From: Clostridia bacterium
GTDB lineage: Bacteria; Bacillota; Clostridia; Oscillospirales; Acutalibacteraceae
Length of the DNA stretch: 64,000 bases
Direction of reading: 5' to 3'
Assembly: GCA_017624735.1 (NCBI GenBank)
Contig: JAGAMK010000047.1
Coordinates: 62,001-126,000 of the forward strand
Below, one piece after another: positions 17,634 through 26,385 of this stretch. The first letter of the stretch is position 1; every line of letters begins with the position of its first letter. Under the pieces are notes generated by a model, which searched no databases, had not been told where the DNA came from, and worked only from the letters and a program-made list of their open reading frames with translations. Both the position numbers and the translations under genes were made by a program.

Positions 17634-18662
17634 TTAATCCTCCAATGTATCGGACATAATCTTGCCCACGATTTCCGTTAAATATTTAAGACTTGGAATA
17701 AGTCTTGCATAGTCAATTCTTGTTGGACCGATAAGACCCAATGCACCGCTGTCTTTTCCACCAACTGAATAGTGAGAATAAATAAGACTTGAATCCTGCA
17801 ACTCACGGTAGAAATTCTCTTTACCGATAAGCACATTCGTGTTATTCTCTGCCTTATGCCCTGCAAAGAGATTTGTAAGAGGTTCTCCCCTTCTTAAAAA
17901 CTCCATAATTTCATAGGCATTAGGGTAGTCGTTGTGATGAAGAAGATTTGACTGACCTTGCAATAACAACTGTGTCTGCTCAGTTAGTTGTGCCAAATCC
18001 GAAAGTGTTACGAGTAACGGTGAAATTGCAAGGGACTTACTACCCAATGAAAGTGCAAGAGTCTGGATAAGTGCTATACTTACCTCACTTGCTGATTTAC
18101 CGATAAAATGTTTTGAAACTATATTATAAAATGTTTCAATGAGTTCAAGGGTTAATTCACTATCGGTACGACAAACTCGACTTTTTAAAATTCCCGATGA
18201 TGAAAGCATAACCATCATTGCAGTATGAGTGCCAAGCGGAACTAACTCAACTCTACGGATAACTGCGTTTTCGTCAGTCGGTGTTGTTGAAACAACTGCA
18301 CAGTTTGTAAGCTCAGCAAGAACCTGACCTGCCTGTTCGAGAATTTGTTGTGGTTCACCACCTGCATCGGAAAGGCGAGCCTCAATAAGTCTTTTTTCGT
18401 TGATTGGCAGTTCGTATCTGTTCATCAACTTATCAACATAATATCTGTAACCCATCTGTGATGGTATGCGGCCTGCCGATGTGTGGGGCTGTTCAATAAA
18501 GCCAAGGCGGGAAAGTTCTGCCATTTCGTTACGAACAGTAGCGCTTGACACGGGGATGCGAGAAAACTCAAGCAGAGTTTTTGAACCAACAGGCTCGCCC
18601 GTTGCAATATACCATTCTATAATGGCAGCAAGGATTTTTTCTTTTCTCTCGCTGAGTTGCAT
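17634..18662 (-). CDS. hrcA: Heat-inducible transcription repressor HrcA
   Basis: The 342-residue protein has the N-terminal winged helix (LSERKEKILAAIIEWYIATG, PVGSKTLLEFSRIPVSSATVRNEM) and the GAF-like and inserted dimerization domains that follow. HrcA binds the CIRCE element upstream of its own gene and represses this operon; GroEL normally keeps it active. It is the first gene of hrcA-grpE-dnaK-dnaJ. ATG 18662 follows AGGGGTGACAAG. Confidence 0.97.
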   Translation of the reverse strand: MQLSERKEKILAAIIEWYIATGEPVGSKTLLEFSRIPVSSATVRNEMAELSRLGFIEQPHTSAGRIPSQMGYRYYVDKLMNRYELPINEKRLIEARLSDAGGEPQQILEQAGQVLAELTNCAVVSTTPTDENAVIRRVELVPLGTHTAMMVMLSSSGILKSRVCRTDSELTLELIETFYNIVSKHFIGKSASEVSIALIQTLALSLGSKSLAISPLLVTLSDLAQLTEQTQLLLQGQSNLLHHNDYPNAYEIMEFLRRGEPLTNLFAGHKAENNTNVLIGKENFYRELQDSSLIYSHYSVGGKDSGALGLIGPTRIDYARLIPSLKYLTEIVGKIMSDTLED

Positions 18663-18684
18663 CTTGTCACCCCTTTTGTGATGT

Positions 18685-18711
18685 TTAGCACTCTCATCAT
18701 TAGAGTGCTAA
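18685..18711 (-). promoter_or_regulatory. CIRCE operator (HrcA binding site)
   Basis: A perfect TTAGCACTC-N9-GAGTGCTAA inverted repeat lies between the promoter and hrcA, the known HrcA operator. Confidence 0.98.
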
Positions 18712-18722
18712 CTCTATTAAAT

Positions 18723-18751
18723 AATATACATTGTTTCTCATAATTTGTCAA
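18723..18751 (-). promoter_or_regulatory. Promoter of the hrcA-grpE-dnaK-dnaJ operon
   Basis: TTGACA (18751-18746), 17 bp, TATATT (18728-18723) on the minus strand; transcription would start at the edge of the CIRCE repeat. Confidence 0.8.
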
Positions 18752-18805
18752 GGAAATAATTGTAAATAAATTGTTAAGATGGTTTTTTCTATTCATTTTG
18801 TTCTA

Positions 18806-18989
18806 CAAATTGGGAGTTTGTCGGGTTGTTTAATTGAGTTATTCTCGGCTCCCCTGAAAGGGGAGCTGGATTGCCGAAGGCAAGACTGAGGGGTTTATTT
18901 GCACATTATTATAACCCCTCTGTCACTTCGTGACATCTCCCCTTTCAGGGGAGACAAGAAATTAGATGAGCCCGAAAAATTCTAATTTG
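18806..18989. repeat. MITE-like element A with ~21-bp terminal inverted repeats
   Basis: The left end reads CAAATTGGGAGTTTGTCGGG, and the right end read inward is CAAATTAGAATTTTTCGGGC. Inside are nested palindromes (CTCCCCTGAAAGGGGAG, a GCCGAAGGC loop, CTGAGGGGT with ACCCCTCTG, and CTCCCCTTTCAGGGGAG). No ORF is inside and I see no clear target duplication. The right end abuts the PadR promoter. Element B at 24454 has matching ends, and the inner palindromes resemble the repeat at 61306. Confidence 0.65.
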
Positions 18990-18993
18990 TTTA

Positions 18994-19022
18994 TTGACAA
19001 CAAACAAATACTATGATATCAT
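18994..19022 (+). promoter_or_regulatory. Promoter of the padR operon
   Basis: TTGACA (18994-18999), 17 bp, TATCAT (19017-19022). Directly after lies ATGCATAGATAACATAGGTAT, a roughly symmetric stretch that could be a PadR autoregulatory operator. Confidence 0.7.
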
Positions 19023-19066
19023 ATGCATAGATAACATAGGTATTATATTCTTAAGGAGGAATATTT

Positions 19067-19393
19067 ATGGCAAAGAATGATTTAATGCACGGCAACACCT
19101 CTCTTTTGGTTTTATCTCTTATTGAAACACAGGATATGTATGGTTATCAGATTATTAAAGAGTTAAAACGCAAGAGTGAAAATGTTTTTGAACTTAAAGA
19201 AGGTTCACTCTACCCTGTTTTACACGCCCTTGAAAACGAAAAACTTATTACATCTTATATTGAAGAAACTGACTCTGCCCGCAAACGCAGATATTACAGC
19301 ATAACCGACAAAGGCAGAAAGGAATTAGCTGACAAAAAGGAAGAATTTTTCACATTCACCAATGCAGCAAGAAAAGTACTTACATTTGCGTGA
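19067..19393 (+). CDS. PadR family transcriptional regulator
   Basis: The 108-residue winged-helix protein has the PadR pattern: LLVLSLIETQDMYGYQII, then VFELKEGSLYPVLHALE, then KRRYYSITDKGRKEL. PadR proteins usually repress their own operon and a membrane-related partner in response to small molecules. ATG 19067 has AAGGAGGAA. It is followed 12 bp later by a HAAS-type membrane protein gene, a standard PadR pairing, and no efflux pump is nearby. Confidence 0.92.
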   Translation: MAKNDLMHGNTSLLVLSLIETQDMYGYQIIKELKRKSENVFELKEGSLYPVLHALENEKLITSYIEETDSARKRRYYSITDKGRKELADKKEEFFTFTNAARKVLTFA

Positions 19394-19405
19394 GGGGGAA
19401 TTCTT

Positions 19406-20458
19406 ATGAAAGGCTACGAAATCTTCACAAAAGAAAAAATCGTATATCTTTATAAGGCAACTAAACCCATTAAATACAGAAAATTACAAGATAGAATATA
19501 CTTTGAACTATCTAATCATATTGACGATATGTTTTGTGATTTTATTGATGATGGTATGAGTGAAGGAGATGCAACCCAAAAGTTCCTTGATGAAATGGGC
19601 TCACCCGAAGAATTGGGCGAAGAGTTGAAAGAGGCCCATTCAAAAACACTTTGCTTGGTAAAAATTTTGAAAAGAGTAACTGTTTTAGCGGTTTTGGCTT
19701 TGATTATATCTGCATTTGGAGTCCTTGAATCCAATAGCAATCTAAAAGCCGCAAAAGCCTATGAGTTGCCCGAAGAAACAGTTGAGCTTAAAAAAAGTTT
19801 GCTGACATACACCGAGTTAGAAGAATATTCCATATTAAATGATATTTGTTGGTACACAAATATCGATTGGTATAGATTGAATACCGACGGACCACGACCA
19901 CTATACAAAGTTAAAGAATATAATTTATTCAATGATTACTATGTTCTTGATGAAAGCCAATCTGTAGTCATAGACTTGGATTATGCAATGCATGGCGCAG
20001 GCAAAATCTATATTGACGATATAAACAAATTACCTCAATTCTATCATTCAGATAAACTGTCAAAAATTGTTCTTTTCAATTATAGAAACGCATTAACCAT
20101 AACTCCTAATTTGACACCCGACGAAATTCTTGAATTAGAAAAACTGGCAATATTAAATAATAATGACACTGACGAAGAATTAACAACCGAAAAACTTGTT
20201 TTATCAAAAAATAACAAATGTTGTTTCTGGAGCTTTCAATTTCACATAAAGGGATTAGAAGGGCTATATTACACATCGGATTATAATATGTATAAATCAA
20301 CAGATGGAAAGTACTATGTAGGAACATATAAAGTATTCAGCAACGGAGATGCTTGTCTTTATAAGAAAATACCTGAACATATCGGAACAAAAATCGAAAT
20401 AGCATTTGATGAGGCTGAAATAAAGTTTGAAGATAGTGAGATAATTGTTCAGTATTAG
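19406..20458 (+). CDS. Single-pass membrane protein with N-terminal HAAS/DUF1700-like domain
   Basis: The first ~85 residues of this 350-residue protein (IYFELSNHIDDMFCDFIDDGMSE, then FLDEMGSPEELGEELKEAH) resemble the HAAS domain encoded next to PadR genes. A single membrane helix follows (VTVLAVLALIISAFGVL, about residues 92-110). The remaining ~240 residues are predicted extracytoplasmic, rich in Tyr and Asp, and match no family I know. With PadR it probably forms an envelope-sensing pair (inference). Promoter is shared with padR; the thrS promoter follows ~50 bp after the stop. Confidence 0.75.
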   Translation: MKGYEIFTKEKIVYLYKATKPIKYRKLQDRIYFELSNHIDDMFCDFIDDGMSEGDATQKFLDEMGSPEELGEELKEAHSKTLCLVKILKRVTVLAVLALIISAFGVLESNSNLKAAKAYELPEETVELKKSLLTYTELEEYSILNDICWYTNIDWYRLNTDGPRPLYKVKEYNLFNDYYVLDESQSVVIDLDYAMHGAGKIYIDDINKLPQFYHSDKLSKIVLFNYRNALTITPNLTPDEILELEKLAILNNNDTDEELTTEKLVLSKNNKCCFWSFQFHIKGLEGLYYTSDYNMYKSTDGKYYVGTYKVFSNGDACLYKKIPEHIGTKIEIAFDEAEIKFEDSEIIVQY

Positions 20459-20506
20459 TAATGTAGGCAAGAAGTCTACCACTACGAGGTTGAGACAAAA
20501 TAGTTA

Positions 20507-20535
20507 TTGACATTACATTAAAATAAGTATAAAAT
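20507..20535 (+). promoter_or_regulatory. Promoter of T-box-thrS
   Basis: TTGACA (20507-20512), 17 bp, TAAAAT (20530-20535). Transcription would begin about 20542, at the base of the T-box. Confidence 0.8.
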
Positions 20536-20541
20536 ATATAC

Positions 20542-20806
20542 GATATTTTTTAAAGCGTTGAGAAAGAACGACGGATAATGTGGAATTTCAGAGAGATTTC
20601 GGTTGGTGCGAGAAATCATTTCAGTATCCTGAGACCACTTTCGAGCATTGGTGAAAACGGTTTTTCTGATTAAGCCAATCGTATTAACTGCGTTAAAGTT
20701 ATTTGAGTGGCAAGGCATTTTTGTTTTGCAATACGGGTGGAACCGTGGAATGTTGTTTTTTATAGCATTTCATCCTGTTTTTTCAGGGTGAAGTGCTTTT
20801 ATTTTT
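20542..20806 (+). promoter_or_regulatory. T-box riboswitch (Thr) upstream of thrS
   Basis: The 265-nt leader has the stem I landmarks (GAGAAAGAACGACG, TTGGTGCGAG, CAGTATCCTGAGACC). A likely specifier is ACC at 20634-20636 (Thr), followed by the usual purine. The T-box core GGGTGGAACC is at 20735-20744. The terminator AGCATTTCATCCTG, T6 loop, CAGGGTGAAGTGCT and a T-rich tail ends at 20806. Uncharged tRNA-Thr should bind specifier and T-box to prevent termination and raise thrS expression. Confidence 0.93.
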
Positions 20807-20835
20807 ATGTATATAATGTAAAGGAGATATAAATT

Positions 20836-22785
20836 ATGATTAAGGTAACACTTAAAGGCGACGTTATTAAAGAATACGAAGCTGGTACTACTGTTGCAGA
20901 GATTGCTAAATCTATTGGTATGGGTTTATACAAATCTGCTTGTGATGGTAAAATTGACGGAGTTTATTGTGATTTGAGAACACCTGTTAATTCAGACTGT
21001 GCTCTTGAAATCGTTACATTTGATGAAATTGAGGGTAAAAAGACCTTCTGGCATACTGCTTCACACATTATGGCTCAGGCTGTTAAAAGACTTTATCCAA
21101 ACACAAAACTTGCTATTGGTCCATCAGTTGACAATGGTTTCTACTACGATTTCGATTCAGAGGTTTCTTTCACACCTGAAATTCTCGAAAAAATCGAAGC
21201 AGAAATGAAGAAAATCGTCAAAGAAGATTTAGCACTCGAAAAATTCGAACTCTCCCCTGCTGATGCTCTCCAGATGATGGAAGAAAAAGGTGAAATCTAC
21301 AAGGTTGAGCTTATCAAGGAACACTCTGACAAGGGCGAAGCAATTTCATTCTACAAACAAGGTGAATTCACAGAGCTTTGTGCAGGTCCTCACCTTATGT
21401 CAACAGGTGCAGTTAAAGCATTCAAGCTTACAGCTTGCACAGGTGCTTATTGGAGAGGTAATGAAAAGAACAAGATGCTCCAGAGAATTTATGCAACTGC
21501 ATTTCCAAAGCAGTCAGCACTTGACGAGCATTTAGCACAACTTGAAGAAGCAAGAAAACGCGACCACAACAAATTAGGTCGTGAACTTGAACTTTTCACA
21601 ACAAGTGAACTTATCGGTCAAGGTCTTCCAATCATGCTCCCTAAAGGTGCAAGAATTATCCAGTTGCTCCAAAGATTTGTTGAAGACGAAGAACAAAAGC
21701 GTGGTTGGCTGCTTACAAAGACACCATTTATGGCAAAGAGCGACCTTTACAAGGTTTCAGGTCACTGGGACCACTATCTTGACGGTATGTTTGTACTTGG
21801 CGACCCCGCTAAAGAGGAAGAGGGCGAAGAAGTATTTGCACTTCGTCCAATGACTTGTCCATTCCAGTATCAAGCATATCTTAACCGTCCTCGTTCATAT
21901 CGTGATTTACCACTTCGTTATAACGAAACATCAACTCTTTTCCGTAACGAGGCATCAGGCGAAATGCACGGTCTTATCCGTGTTCGTCAGTTCACAATTT
22001 CAGAAGGTCACTTAATGTGTACTCCTGAACAGCTTGAAGACGAATTCAGAGGTTGTCTTGAACTCGCTATCTATATGCTTAAAACTCTTGGTCTTTACGA
22101 AGATGTTTCATATCGTTTCTCACAGTGGGACCCAGCAGATACAGACAAATACATCGGTACTCCTGAACAGTGGGATGAAGCACAGGGAATTATGGGCAAA
22201 ATCCTTGATAACCTTGGCATTAAATATGCTATCGGTGTTGGCGAAGCTGCTTTCTATGGTCCTAAGCTTGACATTCAGATTAAAAACGTATTTGGTAAGG
22301 AAGACACACTCATTACAATTCAGGTTGACCAGTTACTTGCTGAAAAATTCGGCATGGAATACACGGATAAAGACGGTACAAAGAAAAACCCATACATCAT
22401 TCACAGAACATCAATTGGTTGTTACGAGCGTACACTTGCTCTCCTTATTGAAAAGTATGCAGGTGCATTCCCACTCTGGCTTGCTCCTGAGCAGGTAAGA
22501 ATTCTTCCTATTGCTGACCGTCATCACGACAAGGCATTTGAAATCAAGAAAGAACTCGAAAAGATGGGCATGCGTGTTACTGTTGACGACAGAAGCGAAA
22601 AGACAGGTTACAAAATCCGTGAGTCAAGACTTCAAAAGCTTCCTTACTGGGTTATCGTTGGTGACAAGGAAGTTGAGGACGGCACAGTATCAGTAAGCAA
22701 ACGCGGTCAAGGTGACATTGGCTCATTTGCATTTGACGATTTTGCAAATATGCTTAAGAAAGAAATTGAGGATAAAGTAAGATAA
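20836..22785 (+). CDS. thrS: Threonine--tRNA ligase
   Basis: The 649-residue protein has all domains: TGS (residues 1-62), the editing domain with HTASHIMAQAVKRLYP (zinc-type HxxxH) and ELCAGPHLMSTG, the class II catalytic core with MTCPFQYQAY and NETSTLFRNE (motif 2 region) and GCYERTLALLIEKYAG (motif 3), and the anticodon-binding domain (PEQVRILPIADRHHD onward). It charges tRNA-Thr. ATG 20836 follows AAAGGAGAT. It is under T-box control and is followed 10 bp later by a phosphoesterase gene. Confidence 0.98.
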   Translation: MIKVTLKGDVIKEYEAGTTVAEIAKSIGMGLYKSACDGKIDGVYCDLRTPVNSDCALEIVTFDEIEGKKTFWHTASHIMAQAVKRLYPNTKLAIGPSVDNGFYYDFDSEVSFTPEILEKIEAEMKKIVKEDLALEKFELSPADALQMMEEKGEIYKVELIKEHSDKGEAISFYKQGEFTELCAGPHLMSTGAVKAFKLTACTGAYWRGNEKNKMLQRIYATAFPKQSALDEHLAQLEEARKRDHNKLGRELELFTTSELIGQGLPIMLPKGARIIQLLQRFVEDEEQKRGWLLTKTPFMAKSDLYKVSGHWDHYLDGMFVLGDPAKEEEGEEVFALRPMTCPFQYQAYLNRPRSYRDLPLRYNETSTLFRNEASGEMHGLIRVRQFTISEGHLMCTPEQLEDEFRGCLELAIYMLKTLGLYEDVSYRFSQWDPADTDKYIGTPEQWDEAQGIMGKILDNLGIKYAIGVGEAAFYGPKLDIQIKNVFGKEDTLITIQVDQLLAEKFGMEYTDKDGTKKNPYIIHRTSIGCYERTLALLIEKYAGAFPLWLAPEQVRILPIADRHHDKAFEIKKELEKMGMRVTVDDRSEKTGYKIRESRLQKLPYWVIVGDKEVEDGTVSVSKRGQGDIGSFAFDDFANMLKKEIEDKVR

Positions 22786-22795
22786 GGGGTAAATT

Positions 22796-24403
22796 ATGAG
22801 AAATCCACTTACCGTAACGGTTATTACCGACACACATTATTATTCAAAAAAGCTTGGCACATCAGGTGAGGCTTATGAAATTGCTAACAACAAAAGTGGC
22901 GTTTTATTAGCACAAGCAGCCGAAATGCTTGAAGCGGCATTTTCACAGATTGCAAAAGACGACAGAACTGATATTGTTCTTCTTTCAGGCGACACAACAA
23001 GCAATGGCGACTTTGATTCACACTACGAGTTTATTGAAATGCTCCGCGGACTTAAAGAAAAAGGCAAAAGAGTTTATGTTCTTACTGCCACTCACGATTA
23101 TCAGTGGGAAGGTGTTCATCACAAATACGTAGGAAATGAAAGAGTACCTACCCCTGCCGCTAAGCGTGAAGACCTTTTTGATATGTACAAGGAATTTGGT
23201 CCTGACGAAGCTATTGCTGTTCACAGAGAAAGTATGTCATATATCATTCAATTGCAGGACGGATACAGACTTTTTGCGCTTAATGATGACACAAACTTAA
23301 ACGGCAAAAGCGGTTTCTCCGATGAACTTTTTGAATGGATTAAAGAGCAGATTGCCGATGCAAAAGCAAATAATCAATTCATCGTTGCAATGACTCACCA
23401 TCCACTAATTGCCCCATCACCAATGTATGAAATCATTGGTCGTGGCGATATGATGGGTGACTACGATATCCGTCGTGAGCAGCTTGCTGACTTAGGTGTT
23501 CAGTTTATGCTCACAGGTCACACCCACGTTCATGATATCGATAAGCATGTCAGCCCAAAAGGAAACTATTTCTATGATATTTCAACAGCTTCAACAGTTG
23601 GTTATCCGGGAACTATCAGAACAGTTGTTTTTGATGCTGATAACAATGTTGTAACCACAACAACCGACCTTATTACAGAGCCTGTTAAATTTGATACCCA
23701 CGGAAAAGATTTACAGACTTTCCTTGCCGACCATATTGTTGGTATGATTAGAGATGTTATTAAGGCTGCCGGTGAAGATATTGACAAGTTTGCTGATATG
23801 GCTACTGCAATCAGTATCAGAAAAAATGTTAGTTACAAAATTGGCTGGATTTTAAAACCAATCTTCAAATTCCTTAACAAGCTTAAAATCGGTACTGTTG
23901 GTAACTGGACACGTGCTGAAACAGGACTAAAAAAGGAAGATTATGCTGATATTAAAGATAAGGGTGTAGTTGATTTCATCGTTGACCTTGTTCTTAATCT
24001 CTATGGTGGTAAAAACCTTTACACTCCTGACGACAATGAATACAAGATTGCTATCGGACTTATTAACATTATTGATTCAATCATCAAGGTATTACATATT
24101 CCACTTAAAAAACTTGTAAAAGTTTCAGACACAGTTCGTGGAATCATTGAACCATTACTTTATAATGCAGGAATCCCATCTTATGACGCAATTATGCCGA
24201 TTATGCCTGTATATGAAGGTGACGAAGTAGGTCCTCAACCTGAACCACCAGTTAAGCCAGCAACAGTTAAGGACAGTAAAAAAGGACTTCCAATTGTTAT
24301 TATTGCAATTCTCCTTATCCTTATTTTCTGGTTCCCTCTTCTTATACTCCTTCTTATCGGGTTTATTGCAAATCAGATAAAGTATGGAAAATATCTTAAA
24401 TAA
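22796..24403 (+). CDS. Calcineurin-like metallophosphoesterase with C-terminal membrane anchor
   Basis: The 535-residue protein carries the metallophosphoesterase motifs: ITDTHYY, LLSGDTTSNG, then TATHDY where GNHD is expected, AMTHHPLI and LTGHTHVHD. The Asn that normally bridges the metals is Thr (checked by codon), so catalysis may be altered. The C-terminal half has a helical region, a Pro-rich linker (GPQPEPPVKPATVK) and one or two membrane segments (VIIAILLILIFWFPLLILLL). There is no N-terminal signal, so the enzyme domain likely faces the cytoplasm. The substrate is unknown. It is co-transcribed with thrS. Confidence 0.82.
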   Translation: MRNPLTVTVITDTHYYSKKLGTSGEAYEIANNKSGVLLAQAAEMLEAAFSQIAKDDRTDIVLLSGDTTSNGDFDSHYEFIEMLRGLKEKGKRVYVLTATHDYQWEGVHHKYVGNERVPTPAAKREDLFDMYKEFGPDEAIAVHRESMSYIIQLQDGYRLFALNDDTNLNGKSGFSDELFEWIKEQIADAKANNQFIVAMTHHPLIAPSPMYEIIGRGDMMGDYDIRREQLADLGVQFMLTGHTHVHDIDKHVSPKGNYFYDISTASTVGYPGTIRTVVFDADNNVVTTTTDLITEPVKFDTHGKDLQTFLADHIVGMIRDVIKAAGEDIDKFADMATAISIRKNVSYKIGWILKPIFKFLNKLKIGTVGNWTRAETGLKKEDYADIKDKGVVDFIVDLVLNLYGGKNLYTPDDNEYKIAIGLINIIDSIIKVLHIPLKKLVKVSDTVRGIIEPLLYNAGIPSYDAIMPIMPVYEGDEVGPQPEPPVKPATVKDSKKGLPIVIIAILLILIFWFPLLILLLIGFIANQIKYGKYLK

Positions 24404-24410
24404 TCACAAA

Positions 24411-24438
24411 GAGACAGCATTATGCTGTCTCTTTTTTA
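24411..24438 (+). terminator. Terminator of the thrS-phosphoesterase unit
   Basis: GAGACAGCA-TTA-TGCTGTCTC is a perfect 9-bp stem followed by TTTTTTA. Confidence 0.92.
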
Positions 24439-24453
24439 GTTCGATGATACCTG

Positions 24454-24603
24454 CAAATTTTGAATTGTCGGGTTCTTTAAAGTTTGAGTCACCCTGAGCG
24501 CAGTGAAGGGTCTCCTAATTTAATAGAGAGATTCTTCGCTTCGCTCAGAATGACAATTAACCTATTTGCTGTAATGCAAATCATCCCGACAAACTCCCAA
24601 TTT
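24454..24603. repeat. MITE-like element B with terminal inverted repeats
   Basis: The left end CAAATTTTGAATTGTCGGGTT matches the right end, which read inward is TAAATTGGGAGTTTGTCGGG. The right end is identical over 18 bases to the left end of element A. The interior carries TCACCCTGAGCGCAGTGAAGGG and CTTCGCTTCGCTCAGAATGACA. It has no ORF and lies between a terminator and a promoter. Confidence 0.65.
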
Positions 24604-24753
24604 ATCGAATTCTTTTACATTGATTATTGACTTTTCCTGCATAAATCCTAACAATTCATTTGTGCATACAAACGAATTTCATTATACTTTTTCTACCATT
24701 TACACAAAAATAAGGTTGTTTTAGTAATTTTTAAACATTTTTTCGATATCTTC

Positions 24754-24782
24754 TTGATTTTTCCACAATTTAGTTATATAAT
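24754..24782 (+). promoter_or_regulatory. Promoter of the PHP gene
   Basis: TTGATT (24754-24759), 17 bp, TATAAT (24777-24782). The 150 bases between element B and this promoter are AT-rich with no other signal I can see. Confidence 0.6.
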
Positions 24783-24853
24783 TGTGTTATATATTGAGGT
24801 AATTATACGCTTTTTTAGTCACATTTCGAGAATTACTTTTGGAGGGTTTTAGT

Positions 24854-25729
24854 TTGAGCGGAGATTTACATTGTCACACAAGGTTATCGGATGGAACATT
24901 AGGTATTGAAGATATTATTGCACTTGCAAAGAAAAAAGGCATTGAAACTATTGCAATTACAGACCACGACTGTCTTGCGGGAACTGTACGTGGAAAAATA
25001 ATTGGTGCACGTCAAGGAATTCAGGTTATTCCTGGTGTTGAGTTATCAGCAACAGATGAAAAGAATGAAAAGAACGTGCATATTCTTTGCTATTCGCCAG
25101 ATTCTCCCGATATGCTTGAAGGTCTTTGTAAAAGAAATTCATTAGCACGCAAAAAAGCAGGTCATTTTATGATGCTTCAAACTGCTAAGCGCTTTCCTAT
25201 TGCAACAGAATTCATTATGAAATGTGCAACAGGCTCTACAAATCTTTACAAAAAACACATTATGCAGGCTTTGATGGAATGTGGCTACGCTGATTCATTT
25301 AATGGCGATTTGTATAAATCTCTTTTCACAAAAGAAAGTGAAAACAATATTCTCGTTGTACCTAAATACGAAAATGTAAAAGATGTTATTGACGCTATTC
25401 ATACTGCAGGTGGTATTGCAATTCTTGCTCATCCTGTAAAGAGTGGTTGCCTTGACATATTGGATGATTACATTGAATACGGTATTGATGGTATTGAAGT
25501 TTTCCATCCAAGCGCAAGTGAAGAAGAGCAGGCTACACTCAAAAAATATGCTACAAAGAAGAAAATCCTTGCAACAGGTGGCAGTGATTTCCACGGACTT
25601 TACAACGAATACACCGTTTCAATCGGTGATTATGTAGCTCCTGATGATTGCTTACATGCACTACTTACTTATAAATCAAAGCAAAAGAGATTACAAAAAA
25701 AATTAGCCACTCAACAACCTGCAGAATAA
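24854..25729 (+). CDS. PHP domain metal-dependent phosphoesterase
   Basis: The 291-residue protein has the PHP metal ligands in order: DLHCHTRLSDG, ITDHDCLAG, PGVELSA, VHILCYSPD, AILAHPVKSG and GGSDFHG. It belongs to the YciV/RNase AM-type group, whose members hydrolyse nucleotides or RNA 5' ends; the substrate here is not proven. The start is a TTG at 24854 (MSGDLHCH), because GGAGGG lies 8 nt before it; the earlier TTG (24839) overlaps that site. A gene of unknown function follows 40 bp later. Confidence 0.88.
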   Translation: MSGDLHCHTRLSDGTLGIEDIIALAKKKGIETIAITDHDCLAGTVRGKIIGARQGIQVIPGVELSATDEKNEKNVHILCYSPDSPDMLEGLCKRNSLARKKAGHFMMLQTAKRFPIATEFIMKCATGSTNLYKKHIMQALMECGYADSFNGDLYKSLFTKESENNILVVPKYENVKDVIDAIHTAGGIAILAHPVKSGCLDILDDYIEYGIDGIEVFHPSASEEEQATLKKYATKKKILATGGSDFHGLYNEYTVSIGDYVAPDDCLHALLTYKSKQKRLQKKLATQQPAE

Positions 25730-25769
25730 TATATTCATAGAAACAAATATTAGACTAAGGAGGGTTAAC

Positions 25770-26339
25770 ATGCTCTTTGACGATAGTGATATAAAAATTT
25801 TTACTGATAGTGATACCCCTGCAGAGGTTTCCCATGAGGTTGCTGTTATTGCTGAAATGACAAAACACAGAAGTAACGGTAACATTTTAAGAGCAAAACA
25901 ACTCGGTAAACACCTTGCTGAAATCTTTGTTGACGAGCCAAGTCTACTCTCCCAGCTTGAAGCAGAAGTCGGCGAAATCAAGCGTGATGAAGACGATATG
26001 TATCACATCAAAGTTCTTCTTGTATTTACCGCAGAATATTGCATCAATCGTCTCCTTCCTGCTACCCTTCTGTCAAATACTGCTGTTAATGCTTTATATG
26101 ACACAGTAATTAAAAAGGCTGCTGAATTTTATGACAGACTTGACGATGCTGCCGAATACAGTTTCTACTATCTTGCTGTAAGAAAAGCTGTTGAAATCCC
26201 TAAAAACATCGGTGTTTCTTTTGCCATGCTTTGTGGCGAAGGCAAAAACGAATACTACACCAATTTAGGTAAACGACTTTTCGAGGTTGCCGAACATGAA
26301 ATTGAGAAAATTATAGATAGTTATAGTTTTGAAAAATGA
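25770..26339 (+). CDS. Conserved hypothetical protein
   Basis: The 189-residue product is mostly helical and acidic, without signal, membrane helices or Cys clusters (MLFDDSDIKIFTDSDTPAEV at the N-terminus; YCINRLLPATLLSNTAVNAL in the middle; DDAAEYSFYYLAVRKAVE later). It resembles small cytosolic proteins of Clostridia with no assigned role; I recognise no catalytic motif. AAGGAGGGTTAAC precedes ATG 25770. It lies 40 bp after the PHP gene, ahead of a terminator, so a shared transcript is likely. Confidence 0.75.
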   Translation: MLFDDSDIKIFTDSDTPAEVSHEVAVIAEMTKHRSNGNILRAKQLGKHLAEIFVDEPSLLSQLEAEVGEIKRDEDDMYHIKVLLVFTAEYCINRLLPATLLSNTAVNALYDTVIKKAAEFYDRLDDAAEYSFYYLAVRKAVEIPKNIGVSFAMLCGEGKNEYYTNLGKRLFEVAEHEIEKIIDSYSFEK

Positions 26340-26346
26340 TACAACA

Positions 26347-26377
26347 AACCCCTATGTTTTAAGGAAACATAGGGGTT
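26347..26377. terminator. Convergent terminator hairpin
   Basis: AACCCCTATGTTT, a TAAGG loop and AAACATAGGGGTT form a 13-bp perfect stem between two convergent genes. It probably serves both strands, though T-runs are weak on each side. Confidence 0.75.
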
Positions 26378-26385
26378 ATTCTTTA

